A stretch of DNA of 64,000 nt from Vanessa cardui (taxonomy: Eukaryota; Arthropoda; Insecta; Lepidoptera; Nymphalidae): positions 1,911,001 to 1,975,000 of the forward strand of contig NC_061152.1 in the NCBI RefSeq assembly GCF_905220365.1, read 5' to 3'. Positions 44,560 through 56,010 of the stretch are shown here, piece after piece; within the stretch, counting starts at the first letter, position 1, and each line of letters starts with the position of its first letter. A program made the position numbers and the translations under genes. Below the pieces are notes generated by a model. It did no database searches. It was given only the letters and a program-made list of their open reading frames with translations, and had not been told where the DNA came from.

Positions 44560-46225
44560 ACCGGTCGTGTATTGGCTTGTGACGTAATACTATCAAAGAT
44601 CTTCTTTACATAGTGAAAACGAAATTTCTTTGCCGCCGTTTTTACGCTTTTATATCCTTTAAACTATATAACTAACTTTAATGCGGTTTTCGTTAAATGA
44701 AAAGAGTGATTTTAAAAGAAGGATTAAATGTAAAATATATAGATACTATGGTAGAGAAACTCCGAGGATTTTAACTTTCCTAGTCGGTAAAAATACAAGA
44801 TTTTATAATATGAGTTGTTTTTATGAACTCTTATTGTAGTCATGTGAAGCTAAAGCTAATATAATAATATATTTAGTATATTATTATGTTTTTATCACCT
44901 TTAAGGCGTACATTACTGTTAGTAATTTAAATGTTCCACAAAAGAAAAACGAGTATTATTATTTTTCGTATGTATTCTGCTATTTTTCTTTTTCCATTAA
45001 CGTCAACTGTTACTTAAGTTCTCTTTGTAAAAACATAAAACTACAAAGTGGTATTGGTGGGAAAAATATCCAGAAACGCTTATTTACTACCCATCTTTAA
45101 TCAGTATCTTAAAAATAAACTTTCATTCTTCTAACTTAAAAAAATCGGATTTATATATACAAAGTTTCAATCCCTATTTCACACTCTAGGCATAGAATTT
45201 CCGGAATTTCTTTCTTAGGTTTTTTCTTTCTATCTATCTACTCAATAAAACGACCCTACTCACCAAATTTCAAGGCCCTAACTTCTACAGTTTACGCTCA
45301 GCGATGATGAATCAGGCAGTCAGGATATAGATATAATAATAATAAGATAGATGAAATATTACAAACACTCCTGTATATCCGTAAAACCTTCTTTAGTGCC
45401 GCTATTACGTCACGCTTAAACCAAAACATAATACCAGGAAACTATAAAATGGAAGAGATGCATTCCGTTTCAGCTTTTCAGTTTAACAGTGCTATGAAAA
45501 AGCTTTCTGTACGCAATTGTAGCAAAATAAAATCTCTATGATCTTATCTCCATCGGAAAGGCAACAGATGTGTGGCCATCGATTTTGGTGGGTTTTGAAA
45601 GTTTTTTTTTTTTCATTAAAAACAAATAAATAAACTAATTTGTGTGATAAAACATTATACTTCCCCCACAGAAGTTAAGTTAAAATTGAACTATAGCCTT
45701 TGTAGTAGTGGTGCGAAAAGCTCCATCAAAAGTATAACACCTCGCCTCATTGCCTCCACTGGTGACAGGAGGGCTGGTTCGTTTGCCCAGAGGATCGGAA
45801 TACTTTAACTTTAACTTTTCGCGGCAACGAGGAAATGCTGCTAGCATTCTTGCCACCATTCCACGCGGTCAAGATTTATACAGTAACTAGTTTTAGTTCA
45901 TATGTATATATTTAAGCAAAAAATTTAAATGTTATTAATTCTTATTTTAATATTGAAATTGTTACTCGAGAGAAACTTAGGTTATTAATTAAATTTTATG
46001 CATATGTTATAGGGCGCCAACTCCACAAACTTGTGGAAGCTTCAATTGACAACCTACTTGCCCCATAAATTAAATGTTCAGTCAATGTAACATTTCCATG
46101 GACTATATAACAGCACCAAAATCTATGGCTGGTGGTGACCAATTGCCATCAGTAGAATGATCCATTTGATCGTATATCTAAAACAAAATAAAAAAGCGCT
46201 AACAGCGCTTCAAACATACATTCGA
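44560..46225. other. Spacers between family E copies
   Basis: Apart from the E element at 45.4 kb, only a short repeat near 45240-45310, also seen at 35.83-35.93 kb (AAAACGACCCTACTCACCAA and its complement), and a decayed family B fragment near 46.1 kb. Confidence 0.5.
45411..45560 (+). repeat. Family E element, end block weak
   Basis: GTCACGCTTAAACCAAAACA start; the far end reads TCTCCATCGGAAAG. Confidence 0.65.
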
Positions 46226-46226
46226 A

Positions 46227-46406
46227 GTCACGTTTATAACCCAAAACATTATACCAGGAAGGCATGAAATTAAAGAGGTGTCTGGAAACACTATTTTATC
46301 GTTATTTGAATATGCACTCTTTTTTTCTTTGCGATAAAGACGAAATCGAATAATTAAAATCAATAATGTTTTTTCAATATATTATCGGCCTCTTTTAACC
46401 GGGTGC
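46227..46406 (+). repeat. Family E element
   Basis: GTCACGTTTATAACCCAAAA to GGCCTCTTTTAACCGGGTG. Confidence 0.76.
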
Positions 46407-46656
46407 GGTTTTAATTTCGTGTATTTTAAATTATTTTAAATGTTTATTTAATAATAATTCTTGAATGGATTTTTTCAATACATAATAAATATGTCTAAAT
46501 AAAAATAGATTTTATATGTATGCATGCATAATTTTAATTAAACAATTAAATTACAATTTTATTAAAAACAAAATAAACAACCTTGTTTTTATTATCTGAC
46601 ACAAAAATGACATTTTTCTTAAAAAGTATGTAATAAAGAAAAAAAAATAGACACCG

Positions 46657-46830
46657 AAGTCACGTTTAACTCATAACATTATACCAGGAAACTATGAAAT
46701 TAAAGAGATGTGTGAAGTCCATCGTTTATATTAAATAGATCGTTTCACGAGTGCAAGCCTTCGTTGCACTAACACATAAGTTGGAGCAGGACAGATGCAG
46801 TCGGTCCTGCTCTAGAACCGTCACCGATCA
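46657..46830 (+). repeat. Family E element with an embedded hairpin
   Basis: GTCACGTTTAACTCATAACA start. The end block is replaced by an inverted repeat, GAGCAGGAC and GTCCTGCTC. Confidence 0.7.
46784..46812. repeat. Short hairpin inside family E
   Basis: GGAGCAGGAC, an 11-base loop, GTCCTGCTC. Confidence 0.7.
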
Positions 46831-46863
46831 TGTCGGAACTGTCATGATGTTTTAAAGCTCAAA

Positions 46864-47050
46864 GTTCACGATTAAACCAAAACATAATACCAGGAATATA
46901 TAAAACGAAAGAGGCAATATTTACTCCATTTGGAAAATATGACAATGATTGGAAATTTAAACTTTATTGATAGTACAGCAACATTTGAATTCCTTTGAAT
47001 ATATAACTTTGCATATTACATTAATACCATACGACCTCTTTTAACCGGAT
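46864..47050 (+). repeat. Family E element
   Basis: TTCACGATTAAACCAAAACA to CGACCTCTTTTAACCGGATC. It starts about 33 bp after the previous copy. Confidence 0.78.
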
Positions 47051-47651
47051 CGGTGTGAATGATATTTTAAGAAAATAAATAGAAATATTGAATGAAGAAA
47101 GAAAGAAATGTTTATTAGGACACGACACAATTTAAAAAAAATATTGTTATATTTGTCCAGCCTATCTTATGGGTAACGGTCAGCATTTTATTGCACATGC
47201 AATCTTTATAGCATCACGACCGGACAGAAACAATCAACAAATCAAACAATTTTTTTGAATGAAAAACCCAATAACTTTATATCGACCCGACTTGGGGTTT
47301 GAACCCCAAAATATTGTAACAGTTGTTTATTTTTATTGGTAATTTTAATATTATGTGCATAATCGATTTTTTTAATTTTTCATATATGTATATGTGATAG
47401 TTTTATCGACCATGTCGAATTCAAAATGAATTATAAAACACAAATTAAGCATTTGATTTACGCAAGGCGGCTGTTAGGAGCTGGATGCGTGTGCCGAAAA
47501 ACGATGACAGTGGCCTGCTATTGGAGAGGCCTATGTCCAGCAGTAGACGAAAAAAGACTGTTGACGATGATGATGGTGATGAAGCATTTGGATACAGAAT
47601 TATCAATTAAAATACACTTGTAACCTCTGGGCCATCACGGCACTTTACCGA

Positions 47652-47925
47652 CATATCCGAATATAAGAGGACAAGAAGGTGTAAAAATGATAACGAGAAT
47701 CAAATTACAAATTTAAAGGTATTTTGAACCCTGACACACAAATATTAAAGTTTTGAACTGCAATGCGTAGTCTCTTAAGCCTCGTATTCATACGATTTCC
47801 AACCTTGTTACTAGTGTAATAAGGTTCTATTTAAGTTTAACGTAAGTTTGAAAATGCATATAGAATGTCCTCTGTTTTATGGTTTCCTAGTATAATGTTT
47901 TGAGTTAAAACGTGACTTCTGAAGT
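47652..47925 (-). repeat. Family E element, first minus copy
   Basis: CCGAATATAAGAGGAC, a central GTAATAAGGTTCTATTTAAG, and CCTAGTATAATGTTTTGAGT then AAAACGTGAC. Longer than the rest. Confidence 0.6.
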
Positions 47926-48171
47926 TTTCCCACGACTAGCAATTTTTTTTACATTAAAGCAATAAAAAAATACTTTTATAACTTGAAAACTAGCTACCTG
48001 ATGAATGGGACACAGACAGACTTTATACTGTATCGCTAACGCACAATTACAATTGACATTTACAAAAACTGTGCTTTTATAAAAAAAATGCAAGCGGTGT
48101 CACAGGACATCCGCTTGGATAAGGTTTCTTTATGTATTATGTAACAGGTACTTTCAAATAATTATATATCA

Positions 48172-48424
48172 CAGCCTATAAATTTCAAACTGCTGGGCTA
48201 GGCCTCCTCTCCCTTTGAAGAGAAGGTTTGGAACATATTCCACCACGCTGCTCCAATGCGGGTTGGTGGATACACAAGTGACAGAATTTCGTTAATATTA
48301 GACACATGCAGGTTTCACATGAATAAACACAAAAAAGCACATGAATATTCAGTGGTTCTTACATGGGCTTGAACTCACAATCATCGATTAAAATGGATCG
48401 TTCTAACCACCGGGCCATCTCAAC
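48172..48424 (-). mobile_element. Family A SINE
   Basis: Inverted copy with deletions; CCACCGGGCCATCTCAAC marks its promoter end. Confidence 0.82.
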
Positions 48425-48582
48425 AAACAAACTGCAAGCCACATATTTGATGTTTACATCAACACTTGCACAATCTATTATTATTTACATACTAAATAAT
48501 TAATTAATTAAAATATAAAAATTATTAATTTAGGGCAATGAGATCTTTTACAATTATCTCAAAGTATTATTATTGATTGAGA

Positions 48583-48799
48583 CAACATCACATACATTAC
48601 TCAGATCCCAATATAAATAGCTAAAGCACTTGTGTCATGGAAAATCAGAAGTAACGACGGTATCACAAACACCCAGACCCAACACAATATAGAAAACTAA
48701 TGATAATCTACATTGACTCGGCCAGGAATCGAACCCGGGACCTCGGAGTGGCGTACCCATGAAAACCGGTGTACACACCACTCGACCACGGAGGTCGTC
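48583..48799 (-). mobile_element. Family C SINE, best copy
   Basis: Complete: the box B complement GGAATCGAACC and the end CGACCACGGAGGTCGTCA are both intact. Confidence 0.85.
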
Positions 48800-48811
48800 A
48801 AATTCATACAT

Positions 48812-49008
48812 CGATCCGGTTAAAAGAGGTCGTTTAGTATCAGTGTATTTTACGAAGTTTATCACTCAGATTTAAGCTTTGCGTACCAAATTATAAAGTA
48901 TAAATTTAATTGTAATGAAAATATATTCAAATACTGGAATGAATATCTCCTCCGTTTAATAGTTTCCTAGTATTATGTTTTGGTTTAAAGGTGAACTTTG
49001 AGCTTTAA
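48812..49008 (-). repeat. Family E element
   Basis: GATCCGGTTAAAAGAGGTCG to CCTAGTATTATGTTTTGGTT. Confidence 0.78.
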
Positions 49009-49039
49009 AACATTTTCTGACTCTCTTAACAATTAGGTA

Positions 49040-49190
49040 ATTTGTATACTTTTAGAGTTAAAACTATTGAATTTCTTGCCAGTACTTCTGGGTAGAAGTT
49101 AATTTCCGAACAGGTAGATTTAAATTTCATCAGTGAAACTTGACGAATTTTAAACGTTTATGAGCCTAATTGAATGAAGAATATATAATA
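49040..49190 (+). mobile_element. Family D: decayed LINE tail
   Basis: ATTTCTTGCCAGTACTTCTG and CCTAATTGAATGAAGAATAT survive. Confidence 0.55.
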
Positions 49191-49574
49191 CTCCTCAAAA
49201 ATGTTTTCACTGGTACAAATCTTGCATAAATAAATAAATATAAAATGACATTTCAAGTTGACATATCGTTTGGGCTTAGTAAGTACAATTATTGTAACTC
49301 ATGAGAAATCATGAGATTTTTTATTAAGTGTCGAAAGTTAAAAAAATCTTTAGAAATAAATTTTCCGATTGTTTTACGTATAAAAAATAAATGATTTATT
49401 ATTAATTATCCCTTATCTAATCTTTATGTCACACATAAGATAGTTTTGTTATATATTCTGGACTATATTGTCAAAAATTCTCTAGCAACTGAGGGTAGAT
49501 GCTATTCTTAGGTCTATATTTTTCGACTTTTCATTAAATGTTTATAATAATAATTTATTATTTTACCATTTAAA

Positions 49575-49685
49575 CTTTACGTAAATGGCAATAAAGTGTA
49601 ATTGAATTAAATTGATAAATTTCACGGTACACCTCTTTTATTTTATGGATTCCTGGTATATTGTTTTGGGTTGAACGTGACTTCG
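49575..49685 (-). repeat. Family E element, partial
   Basis: GGCAATAAAGTGTAATTGAA and CACCTCTTTTATTTTATGGA. Near-identical to 55268-55400, flank included. Confidence 0.72.
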
Positions 49686-49878
49686 ACGAGTTTTTTTTTA
49701 ATAAAAAAAAAATATTTAATGATGTTCTAGTTAAAAAGATATATATGGTTATTAGGCGCAAAAAGTGAAGACTAGAAAACGTCCTAATTGAGACGTTTGC
49801 CTTTAAGTCGTTTTACGTAGTAATACGTAATAATAACTAAGTAACTGTCAGTCCGTTCACACTGTGCAGCCACTTCCT

Positions 49879-50577
49879 ATGGTCAATGAGTCACATAGTG
49901 TCAAAGAAAATAGTATTACCAAAACCATTTCCCAGAAATATGTCACTACCAATATTAATAGTCCAAATAGTCTGGATACAATGTCTGACACTGTCTGTAA
50001 TACTTATAATACATATATGTACTCGGACAAGGTAGGCCAGGGCATGGGATCATTATTAAGTAAGAATTTGAAGCAAAAAGTAATTAACATTTGTAGCCCA
50101 GGGATTCCATACATAGAAATGATAAACAAAATTAAGCAAACTAAATATAAGGAAAACTCTAATATTATAATTTTCTATGGAGACAGTTTATCAGTTAGGA
50201 AAAAAGATGTCTTAAAATCAATAAACATCCTTCTTGACATAAATAAAAATTATAAATGTAAATATTTACTATGTGCTTTCCCATATTCTAACTTATTAAC
50301 GGAAGCACAAAATAAATACATCTATAATTTAAATCTATTTTTACATAGCATGACATGCCGTCATAGTGACGTATTTATTAATTTTGACATAAATAAATTT
50401 ATATTTAACTTTAAGCTGACAAAGGATACAATGTACCTGCCACTTAAATATAAACGACATATAGCTACATTGTTAGCCTACAATATATTTGATCCAATTG
50501 TAGACACTACAATTAAAAAAAATATTATACCCTTGATTAGTAGTTGTGCTACTAACAATAATAAATTAAAAAACTAA
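49879..50577 (+). CDS. LINE ORF1 (232 codons), possibly SGNH/esterase-like
   Basis: The first ATG is at 49879; the open frame itself begins slightly earlier. The central part (INICSPGIPYIEMINKIK, IIIFYGDSLS, YLLCAFPYSNLLTEAQNK, DVFINFDINKF) has the layout of the esterase-like domain in CR1-type ORF1 proteins: P-G-x-P helix, hydrophobic strand with G-D/N, a second strand ending in P, and a late helix. I see no zinc knuckle. The stop TAA at 50575-50577 follows A-AAA-AAC directly. The domain call is from pattern memory and moderate. Confidence 0.8.
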   Translation: MVNESHSVKENSITKTISQKYVTTNINSPNSLDTMSDTVCNTYNTYMYSDKVGQGMGSLLSKNLKQKVINICSPGIPYIEMINKIKQTKYKENSNIIIFYGDSLSVRKKDVLKSINILLDINKNYKCKYLLCAFPYSNLLTEAQNKYIYNLNLFLHSMTCRHSDVFINFDINKFIFNFKLTKDTMYLPLKYKRHIATLLAYNIFDPIVDTTIKKNIIPLISSCATNNNKLKN

Positions 50578-53435
50578 GCAATAAGACAACGGATAAGCAC
50601 TGTAAATATATTATTAGTATTGTACATCAGAATATACAGAGCTTATCCAGCAAAGATAACGAAATTGAATTATTTTTAAAGTACTATAATATTGACATAT
50701 TTTGTATTAGCGAACATTGGATCTTGTCACATCAGCTACCACCTAGTATTAATAACTATAAATTGTCAAGTGCGTTCTTTAGAAAATTAACTAAACACGG
50801 AGGATCATTAATATACACAAAACAGAATATACATTGTAAAGAGCGAAAAGACATTGTGGATCTTTCAATAGAGCGCACTGTTGAACTGTCATGCGTGGAA
50901 CTCGAGCATACTATAGCTATGTGCGTATACCGACCTCCACAATCGGATTTTAACCTTTTTGAATGTGTGATGGAGGACGCCCTTAAGCGAGTCTGTACTG
51001 GGCGAAAGAATATAGTTATTTGTGGAGATTTTAACATTGACATTTTAGTGCAATCTTCCATAAGTACTAGGTTCATAAATTTATTTCAATCTTATAATCT
51101 AAATAACATATTTTGTGAACCTACAAGAATATCAGCGACTTCCGCAACCTGCATAGATAACGTGTTTTGTAGTTGTGAGGCCGTTAATAAGAAAATCTTA
51201 TCAAACCTTACATCAGATCACTTTGGCCAAATGGTGTCAATAGGTATAAAAAAAAATCAAAAGAAACCAAAAATCACTTGTAGGCCAATTACTGTGAAAG
51301 GTGTAATCAACTTCAATAATGCTTTACACTGTAGCCTTCCAAAATTGAATCTCAGCTCAAATGATCCCAACTCTTTATATAATTCTCTTTTACAACTAAT
51401 TAATAACGAATTCAATAAAATATTTCAGTTAAAAACCTTTTATCAAAACAATGAAATGCAGTTCTCAGACTGGGCCACTACCGGTATCTATATAAGTCGA
51501 AATAAATTGTATGAGCTATATGAACTTAAGAAATATAATCGTGATTGTAAATTTATCAATTTTGTTAAAAAATATTCCAAGTTATTTAAACAAGTTTGTC
51601 AAACAGCTCGTTCGTTGCATATTAAAAATAAAATCTTAAAATCTAATAATAAAATGAAAACTACTTGGGATATTATAAGTTCGGAAACAGGTAGGTTGAA
51701 GTTTGATGCAGGGCAGTTATCCCTTAGTATAAAAGGCAAAATTGTAGGCAAAGATCTAGATGTGGCCAATGAATTCGAAGAATATTTCTCTAATATTCCT
51801 CTGAATATTACTAAAGGACTTAATGCGTCTCCTAATGACGCTTTAGACCTACTCAAATGTTATGTTCCCCAGAATGAGTTAGAATTTTCTTTTGAGAATA
51901 TAACTCCGTACGCAATATTAAAAATATTTAAAACATTAAATCTGAAAAAAACCTGTGATCTTTGGGATTTATCAGTCACAATTATTAACAATGTAATTGT
52001 TGACTTGGCTCCTTATTTAGCTATAATCTTTAATAAATGCGTACAATCTGGTATTTTTCCTGATATGTTGAAATTAAGTAAAGTAATCCCATCATTTAAG
52101 TCCGGTGATAAAAATGATCCAAACAATTACAGACCGATCTCTATTTTGCCAGTATTAAGTAAAATTTTTGAGAAAGTCATGCTTAATCAATTGCTATTAT
52201 ACTTTAACTCGAATAAGCTATTGCATTCTCAACAGTTTGGTTTTACTAAGGGTCGCTCGACTGCTGATGCGGGTGTAGCATTTGTTAAGCACATTTATGA
52301 TGCATGGGAAAAGTCGCAAAACGCTATTGGAGTTTTTTGTGATTTATCAAAAGCTTTCGATTGCGTTAGGCATGATATTCTAGAAAAGCTTAAATATTAT
52401 GGTATCAGGGGCCCTGCATTGAAATTAATTTCCTCCTACCTTAGTGAAAGAGTTTTGAAGGTTGTGGTTAATGGTGCAAAATCAAATGGCGCTGTGGCGC
52501 AAATGGGTGTACCACAGGGTTCAATTTTGGGACCTCTCTTGTTCTTAATATATATAAATGATTTACCTTATTTCGTAAAAAATACTTGCGATATTGTACT
52601 GTTTGCAGATGATACATCCCTAATTTTTAAACTTGATAGAAAAATAAACAACTATGACGTTGTAAGCAGTGCCCTGTCGCGGGTTCTTGGTTGGTTTGAC
52701 ATAAATAATTTAGTACTAAATGCTAAAAAGACTAAATGTGTTTTGTTTTCCTTGCCAAATGTCAAATCAAATCCTTCTGCAATAACTTTGAAAAATGAAA
52801 GGCTTGAGTTTGTTGAGTCGACGGTCTTTTTAGGGATAACCCTTGACTCCAAACTGCAGTGGATCATCCATTTGTATGCCCTGGCAAGAAAACTAAGTAG
52901 TGCCATTTATGCAATAAAAATAATTAGAAAACTTACGGACATAAGTACTGCTAGACTAGTTTATTTTAGTAATTTTCACAGTATTATGTCATATGGAATG
53001 TTGTTATGGGGTAATGCAGCAGAGATTGAAGTTGTTTTTATTCTACAGAAAAGAGCTATCCGATCTATTTACAATATTAGCTCCAGGACATCATTACGCG
53101 AAAAATTTAAAGAAATAGGTGTATTAACGGCTGTTTCACAATATATTTATGATAATATAATCTTTATACAAAAGAATATTAAAAATTATTCTATCAATGC
53201 TGATGTACATACTATTAATACAAGAAATAAGAATAAACTTGTAACCCCCAGTTTCCGTTTGCATACGGTAAATAGAACGTTTTTGGGCAATGGTATACGC
53301 ATATATAATAAGATACCGGAAAATATAATCAATTTACCATTTTCAAAATTTAAAAATATTATTAAGACTAAATTAATAAATAAATCATACTATTCATTAA
53401 AAGAGTACTTTTTAGAAAGAAACGCCTGGAGTTAG
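50565..53435 (+). CDS. LINE ORF2: endonuclease and reverse transcriptase
   Basis: The frame is open from 50565 to the stop at 53433-53435. It has no ATG before the endonuclease core, so the start is unclear (see the slippery site). The N-part shows the APE-type endonuclease: HQNIQSL, then ISEHW, then ICGDFNID and a closing SDHF. Reverse transcriptase motifs follow: YRPISIL, FCDLSKAFDCVRHDIL (motif A Asp), GVPQGSILGPLLFLIYINDL (motif B), FADDTSLIF (catalytic pair), then FLGITLD. The C-terminus is basic and helical and ends near NAWS, homologous to the ends encoded by the truncated copies at 16.9 and 29.8 kb. The protein nicks target DNA and copies its RNA in place. Confidence 0.95.
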   Translation: MKKLSNKTTDKHCKYIISIVHQNIQSLSSKDNEIELFLKYYNIDIFCISEHWILSHQLPPSINNYKLSSAFFRKLTKHGGSLIYTKQNIHCKERKDIVDLSIERTVELSCVELEHTIAMCVYRPPQSDFNLFECVMEDALKRVCTGRKNIVICGDFNIDILVQSSISTRFINLFQSYNLNNIFCEPTRISATSATCIDNVFCSCEAVNKKILSNLTSDHFGQMVSIGIKKNQKKPKITCRPITVKGVINFNNALHCSLPKLNLSSNDPNSLYNSLLQLINNEFNKIFQLKTFYQNNEMQFSDWATTGIYISRNKLYELYELKKYNRDCKFINFVKKYSKLFKQVCQTARSLHIKNKILKSNNKMKTTWDIISSETGRLKFDAGQLSLSIKGKIVGKDLDVANEFEEYFSNIPLNITKGLNASPNDALDLLKCYVPQNELEFSFENITPYAILKIFKTLNLKKTCDLWDLSVTIINNVIVDLAPYLAIIFNKCVQSGIFPDMLKLSKVIPSFKSGDKNDPNNYRPISILPVLSKIFEKVMLNQLLLYFNSNKLLHSQQFGFTKGRSTADAGVAFVKHIYDAWEKSQNAIGVFCDLSKAFDCVRHDILEKLKYYGIRGPALKLISSYLSERVLKVVVNGAKSNGAVAQMGVPQGSILGPLLFLIYINDLPYFVKNTCDIVLFADDTSLIFKLDRKINNYDVVSSALSRVLGWFDINNLVLNAKKTKCVLFSLPNVKSNPSAITLKNERLEFVESTVFLGITLDSKLQWIIHLYALARKLSSAIYAIKIIRKLTDISTARLVYFSNFHSIMSYGMLLWGNAAEIEVVFILQKRAIRSIYNISSRTSLREKFKEIGVLTAVSQYIYDNIIFIQKNIKNYSINADVHTINTRNKNKLVTPSFRLHTVNRTFLGNGIRIYNKIPENIINLPFSKFKNIIKTKLINKSYYSLKEYFLERNAWS
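50568..50574 (+). promoter_or_regulatory. Candidate -1 ribosomal frameshift heptamer between LINE ORF1 and ORF2
   Basis: A AAA AAC in the ORF1 frame, immediately before TAA. A -1 slip here enters the ORF2 frame, which is open from 50565 and has no nearby ATG. A AAA AAC is a canonical X-XXY-YYZ slippery sequence. I see no strong downstream hairpin. Confidence 0.55.
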
Positions 53436-53679
53436 GCTCGGGTTCCATCGTAGGACGCTAATTACTGTCAATAACAGCATTGTAAATGTGTTTATTTGAA
53501 AAGAGCAACTATGCGAGTTTCTTGCCGTTTCTTCTCGCTAGAAGCTGCTTTCCGAAACGGTGGTAGTATTTGATTATTGACGATTCAAAAACGCTTCATT
53601 ATGAAGTTTACTTGAATAAAATTGATTTGATTTGATTTGATTTGATTTGATAATACATCATAATTACGTAGTAATACGT

Positions 53680-54420
53680 TTTGCGCAATTAAAACATCTA
53701 GTTATCCCTTTTACTTGTAACGAGATGTAAAATAAACGGTCCCCGGGGCGGCACACTTTTTTCTGTTGTTTAGTATAACATTATCTGTTTATTAGAATAT
53801 CATTGGATTTCCTTTCAGTTAAATAAATAAATATCGTTAATAAATATAACTTAAAGCTCTAGGAATGGATGAAATTTCCTACGGCATCAATATTCATGAT
53901 CAGTATAGTTTTCCTGCCATATTATTAAAAAAAATTAACCCATAATATATCGTAATAGCAACTTTCAACACGGTCCTATGAAATGTTATCACGATTCGAG
54001 CATATTACAATCGTATTTAATATCATTATGATTTAATTTACAGTTAAAGTGGAGTACCTTAATCTTATCGAGTTACGATAGAAGAATCATTTAAAACGGC
54101 ACAATTATATGAATAACAATTAACGTATTAGCACATCAAGTAAGCATAGTCACTAGCAGGAACAAATATTTTAATGAGTAGATCCGAACTTTCCAAACCA
54201 ATTAAGAAAACATAATCAAATCTATTAACAGTTTTTATTTTAAATGTCACAGACACAATTCACACGGGACACTCATTCGCTGTCACCTCCGATCGAATGA
54301 CGTTTTATCCGTCAAAAAACTATGACAGCTTTCCGGTGGTTTTTTTTTACCAATCTTCCTTTATTATAGAGGGTTTGATCAAATATGGTCACGTCACCCT
54401 CATTGGATTATATACAATCT
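53680..54420. other. Unique sequence after the LINE
   Basis: No coding or repeat signal seen. Confidence 0.5.
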
Positions 54421-54429
54421 TATTATATC

Positions 54430-54780
54430 ATTTTTTATGGCCTAGGTGGCAAACGAGCAGGAGGCTCACCTGGTGGAAAGTGACTACCACCGCCCATGGA
54501 CATCTGCAACACCAGGGGACTTGCAGGTGCGTTGCCGGCCTTTAAGAAAGGAGTACACTCTTTTCTTGAAGGTTCCCATGTCGTATCGGTTCGGAAAAAC
54601 CGCCGGCGAAAGCTGGTTCCACAAAGTGGTTGTGCAAGGCAGAAACTGTCTAAGAAATCGCGCTGTTGTAGATTTTCGGACATCAAGGTGGTGCGGGTGA
54701 AACTTAGAATTTTGACGAGATGTCCGAAGGTGAAATTCAGTAGCCGGGATTAATCCGAACAAATAATGCAAAGTTATCTT
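54430..54780 (-). mobile_element. LINE 3' fragment (reverse transcriptase C-terminus)
   Basis: On the minus strand the translation contains FHPHHLDVRKSTTARF, FLPCTTTLWNQLSPAVF and YDMGTFKKRVYSFLKGRQR, the conserved C-terminal tail of a common lepidopteran LINE reverse transcriptase. The frame is open to a stop after VADVHGRW. It is 5'-truncated, GC-richer than its surroundings, and unrelated in sequence to the LINE at 49.8 kb. Confidence 0.85.
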
Positions 54781-55199
54781 CGCTTAATAGCTAATAAAAC
54801 AAGTCTATACAATATTTGTGAATCCTCCGATTGAGGAAAAGCCAAAATACTGTTACATTTTCCAATCTCATGTAAATTTATTCCATTTTCAAATTTCATA
54901 AGAGACCTTTCAACTTCGTTCCGGAGATACCCCACCATGAAATGGTCTTCTACTTTATGGCACTCCTTGCAATAAGGTATGTTATTTTATTATTTATATC
55001 CATTACGTCTTATCCATAAAAAAAAACCATTCTATTGTCACCGCCGGTTATCGTTCAAAAAACTAAACGCTAACAATAACAAAAAATACGGGCGCGCTAT
55101 ATCGAACCGTTTTTGGTATCTAACCTACACCAAATCTGCGGTATTCAAAGTGATTTTACTGAAAATCTATACAAATTGCACTTGTCAACTTTCATTTCA

Positions 55200-55377
55200 G
55201 AAACCGGGTATAAGAGGTTGACTGTGACGCAAAATGAAATAACACTTATGCAAGGCAATTTAGGCTTTACACAACTGGCAATAAAGTGTAATTAAATTTA
55301 ACTGATAAATTTCACAGTACACCTCTTTCGTTTTATGGATTCCTGGTACATTGTTTTGGGTTAAACGTGACTTCGAT
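55200..55377 (-). repeat. Family E element
   Basis: AAACCGGGTATAAGAGGTTG to GTTTTGGGTTAAACGTGACT, with an inner TTACAC...GTGTAA pair. Confidence 0.76.
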
Positions 55378-55831
55378 GAGCTTTTTTTTAATAAAAAATA
55401 CAAGATGGCTTCCGGATATTGATTACAAAACAAATAATAATAGAGTTTTTTTACCTAAAAATAAAACTTACCTATTATTTTTTCATCAATATCCGGAATC
55501 CAGGTAAGGTCTACCTGGTGCATCATGAGTGCCATAATGACAAAACGTCACCTAGTGCGTAACCTAGTAAAGAGTTTAAAGCAAGCAAGGGCTGCCAGTA
55601 ACGGAGAGGAAGTAGGAAGAGCTGATTGATAAAATGCAGCGTCCAATCCGTATAGGTAAGATTTATTCGGAAAGTCCACTTGTTAGACTCACTCAATAGA
55701 CTAGATATTCTACTTTAGGGTTTGAGGGTGACCCCGTGTAACATCAGGCACAATAGAAATCAAATCTTAGCTCCCTAGGTAATATTGGCAAGGATTGGTT
55801 AACACGTTGGTAGCCGCATCATCTTTTTTTC

Positions 55832-55867
55832 AACCGACTTCCAAACGGAGGAGGTTATCAATTCGTC

Positions 55868-55904
<37 letters not shown>

Positions 55905-56010
55905 GTTACCTCATAACTTTTTACTGGGTGGACCGATTTTGATAATTTTTTTTTTGTTTGAAAGGTAGTGCTTCCCGTGGGGTCCCATTTTTTTTTTATT
56001 TTTTTCCGAT
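55832..56010 (-). repeat. Family H related end with long T tract
   Basis: CAACCGACTTCCAAACGGAG and ACTTTTTACTGGGTGGACCG, with about 30 T at 55870. Confidence 0.6.

Larger units (their letters stand above)
49829..53663 (+). mobile_element. Nearly full-length non-LTR retrotransposon (LINE) with 16-bp TSD
   Basis: TTACGTAGTAATACGT occurs at 49813-49828 and again at 53664-53679, bracketing two long open frames and a 3' tail of repeated TTGAT units ending near 53650. That is the signature of target-primed insertion. Both frames lack stops, so it is recent and perhaps active. Its 3' UTR (53510-53620) matches the family D tails elsewhere in the window. The ORF1 esterase-like fold and FADD-type RT place it in the CR1/L2-like part of the LINE tree; clade assignment needs a phylogeny. 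It sits among family E copies. Confidence 0.92.
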
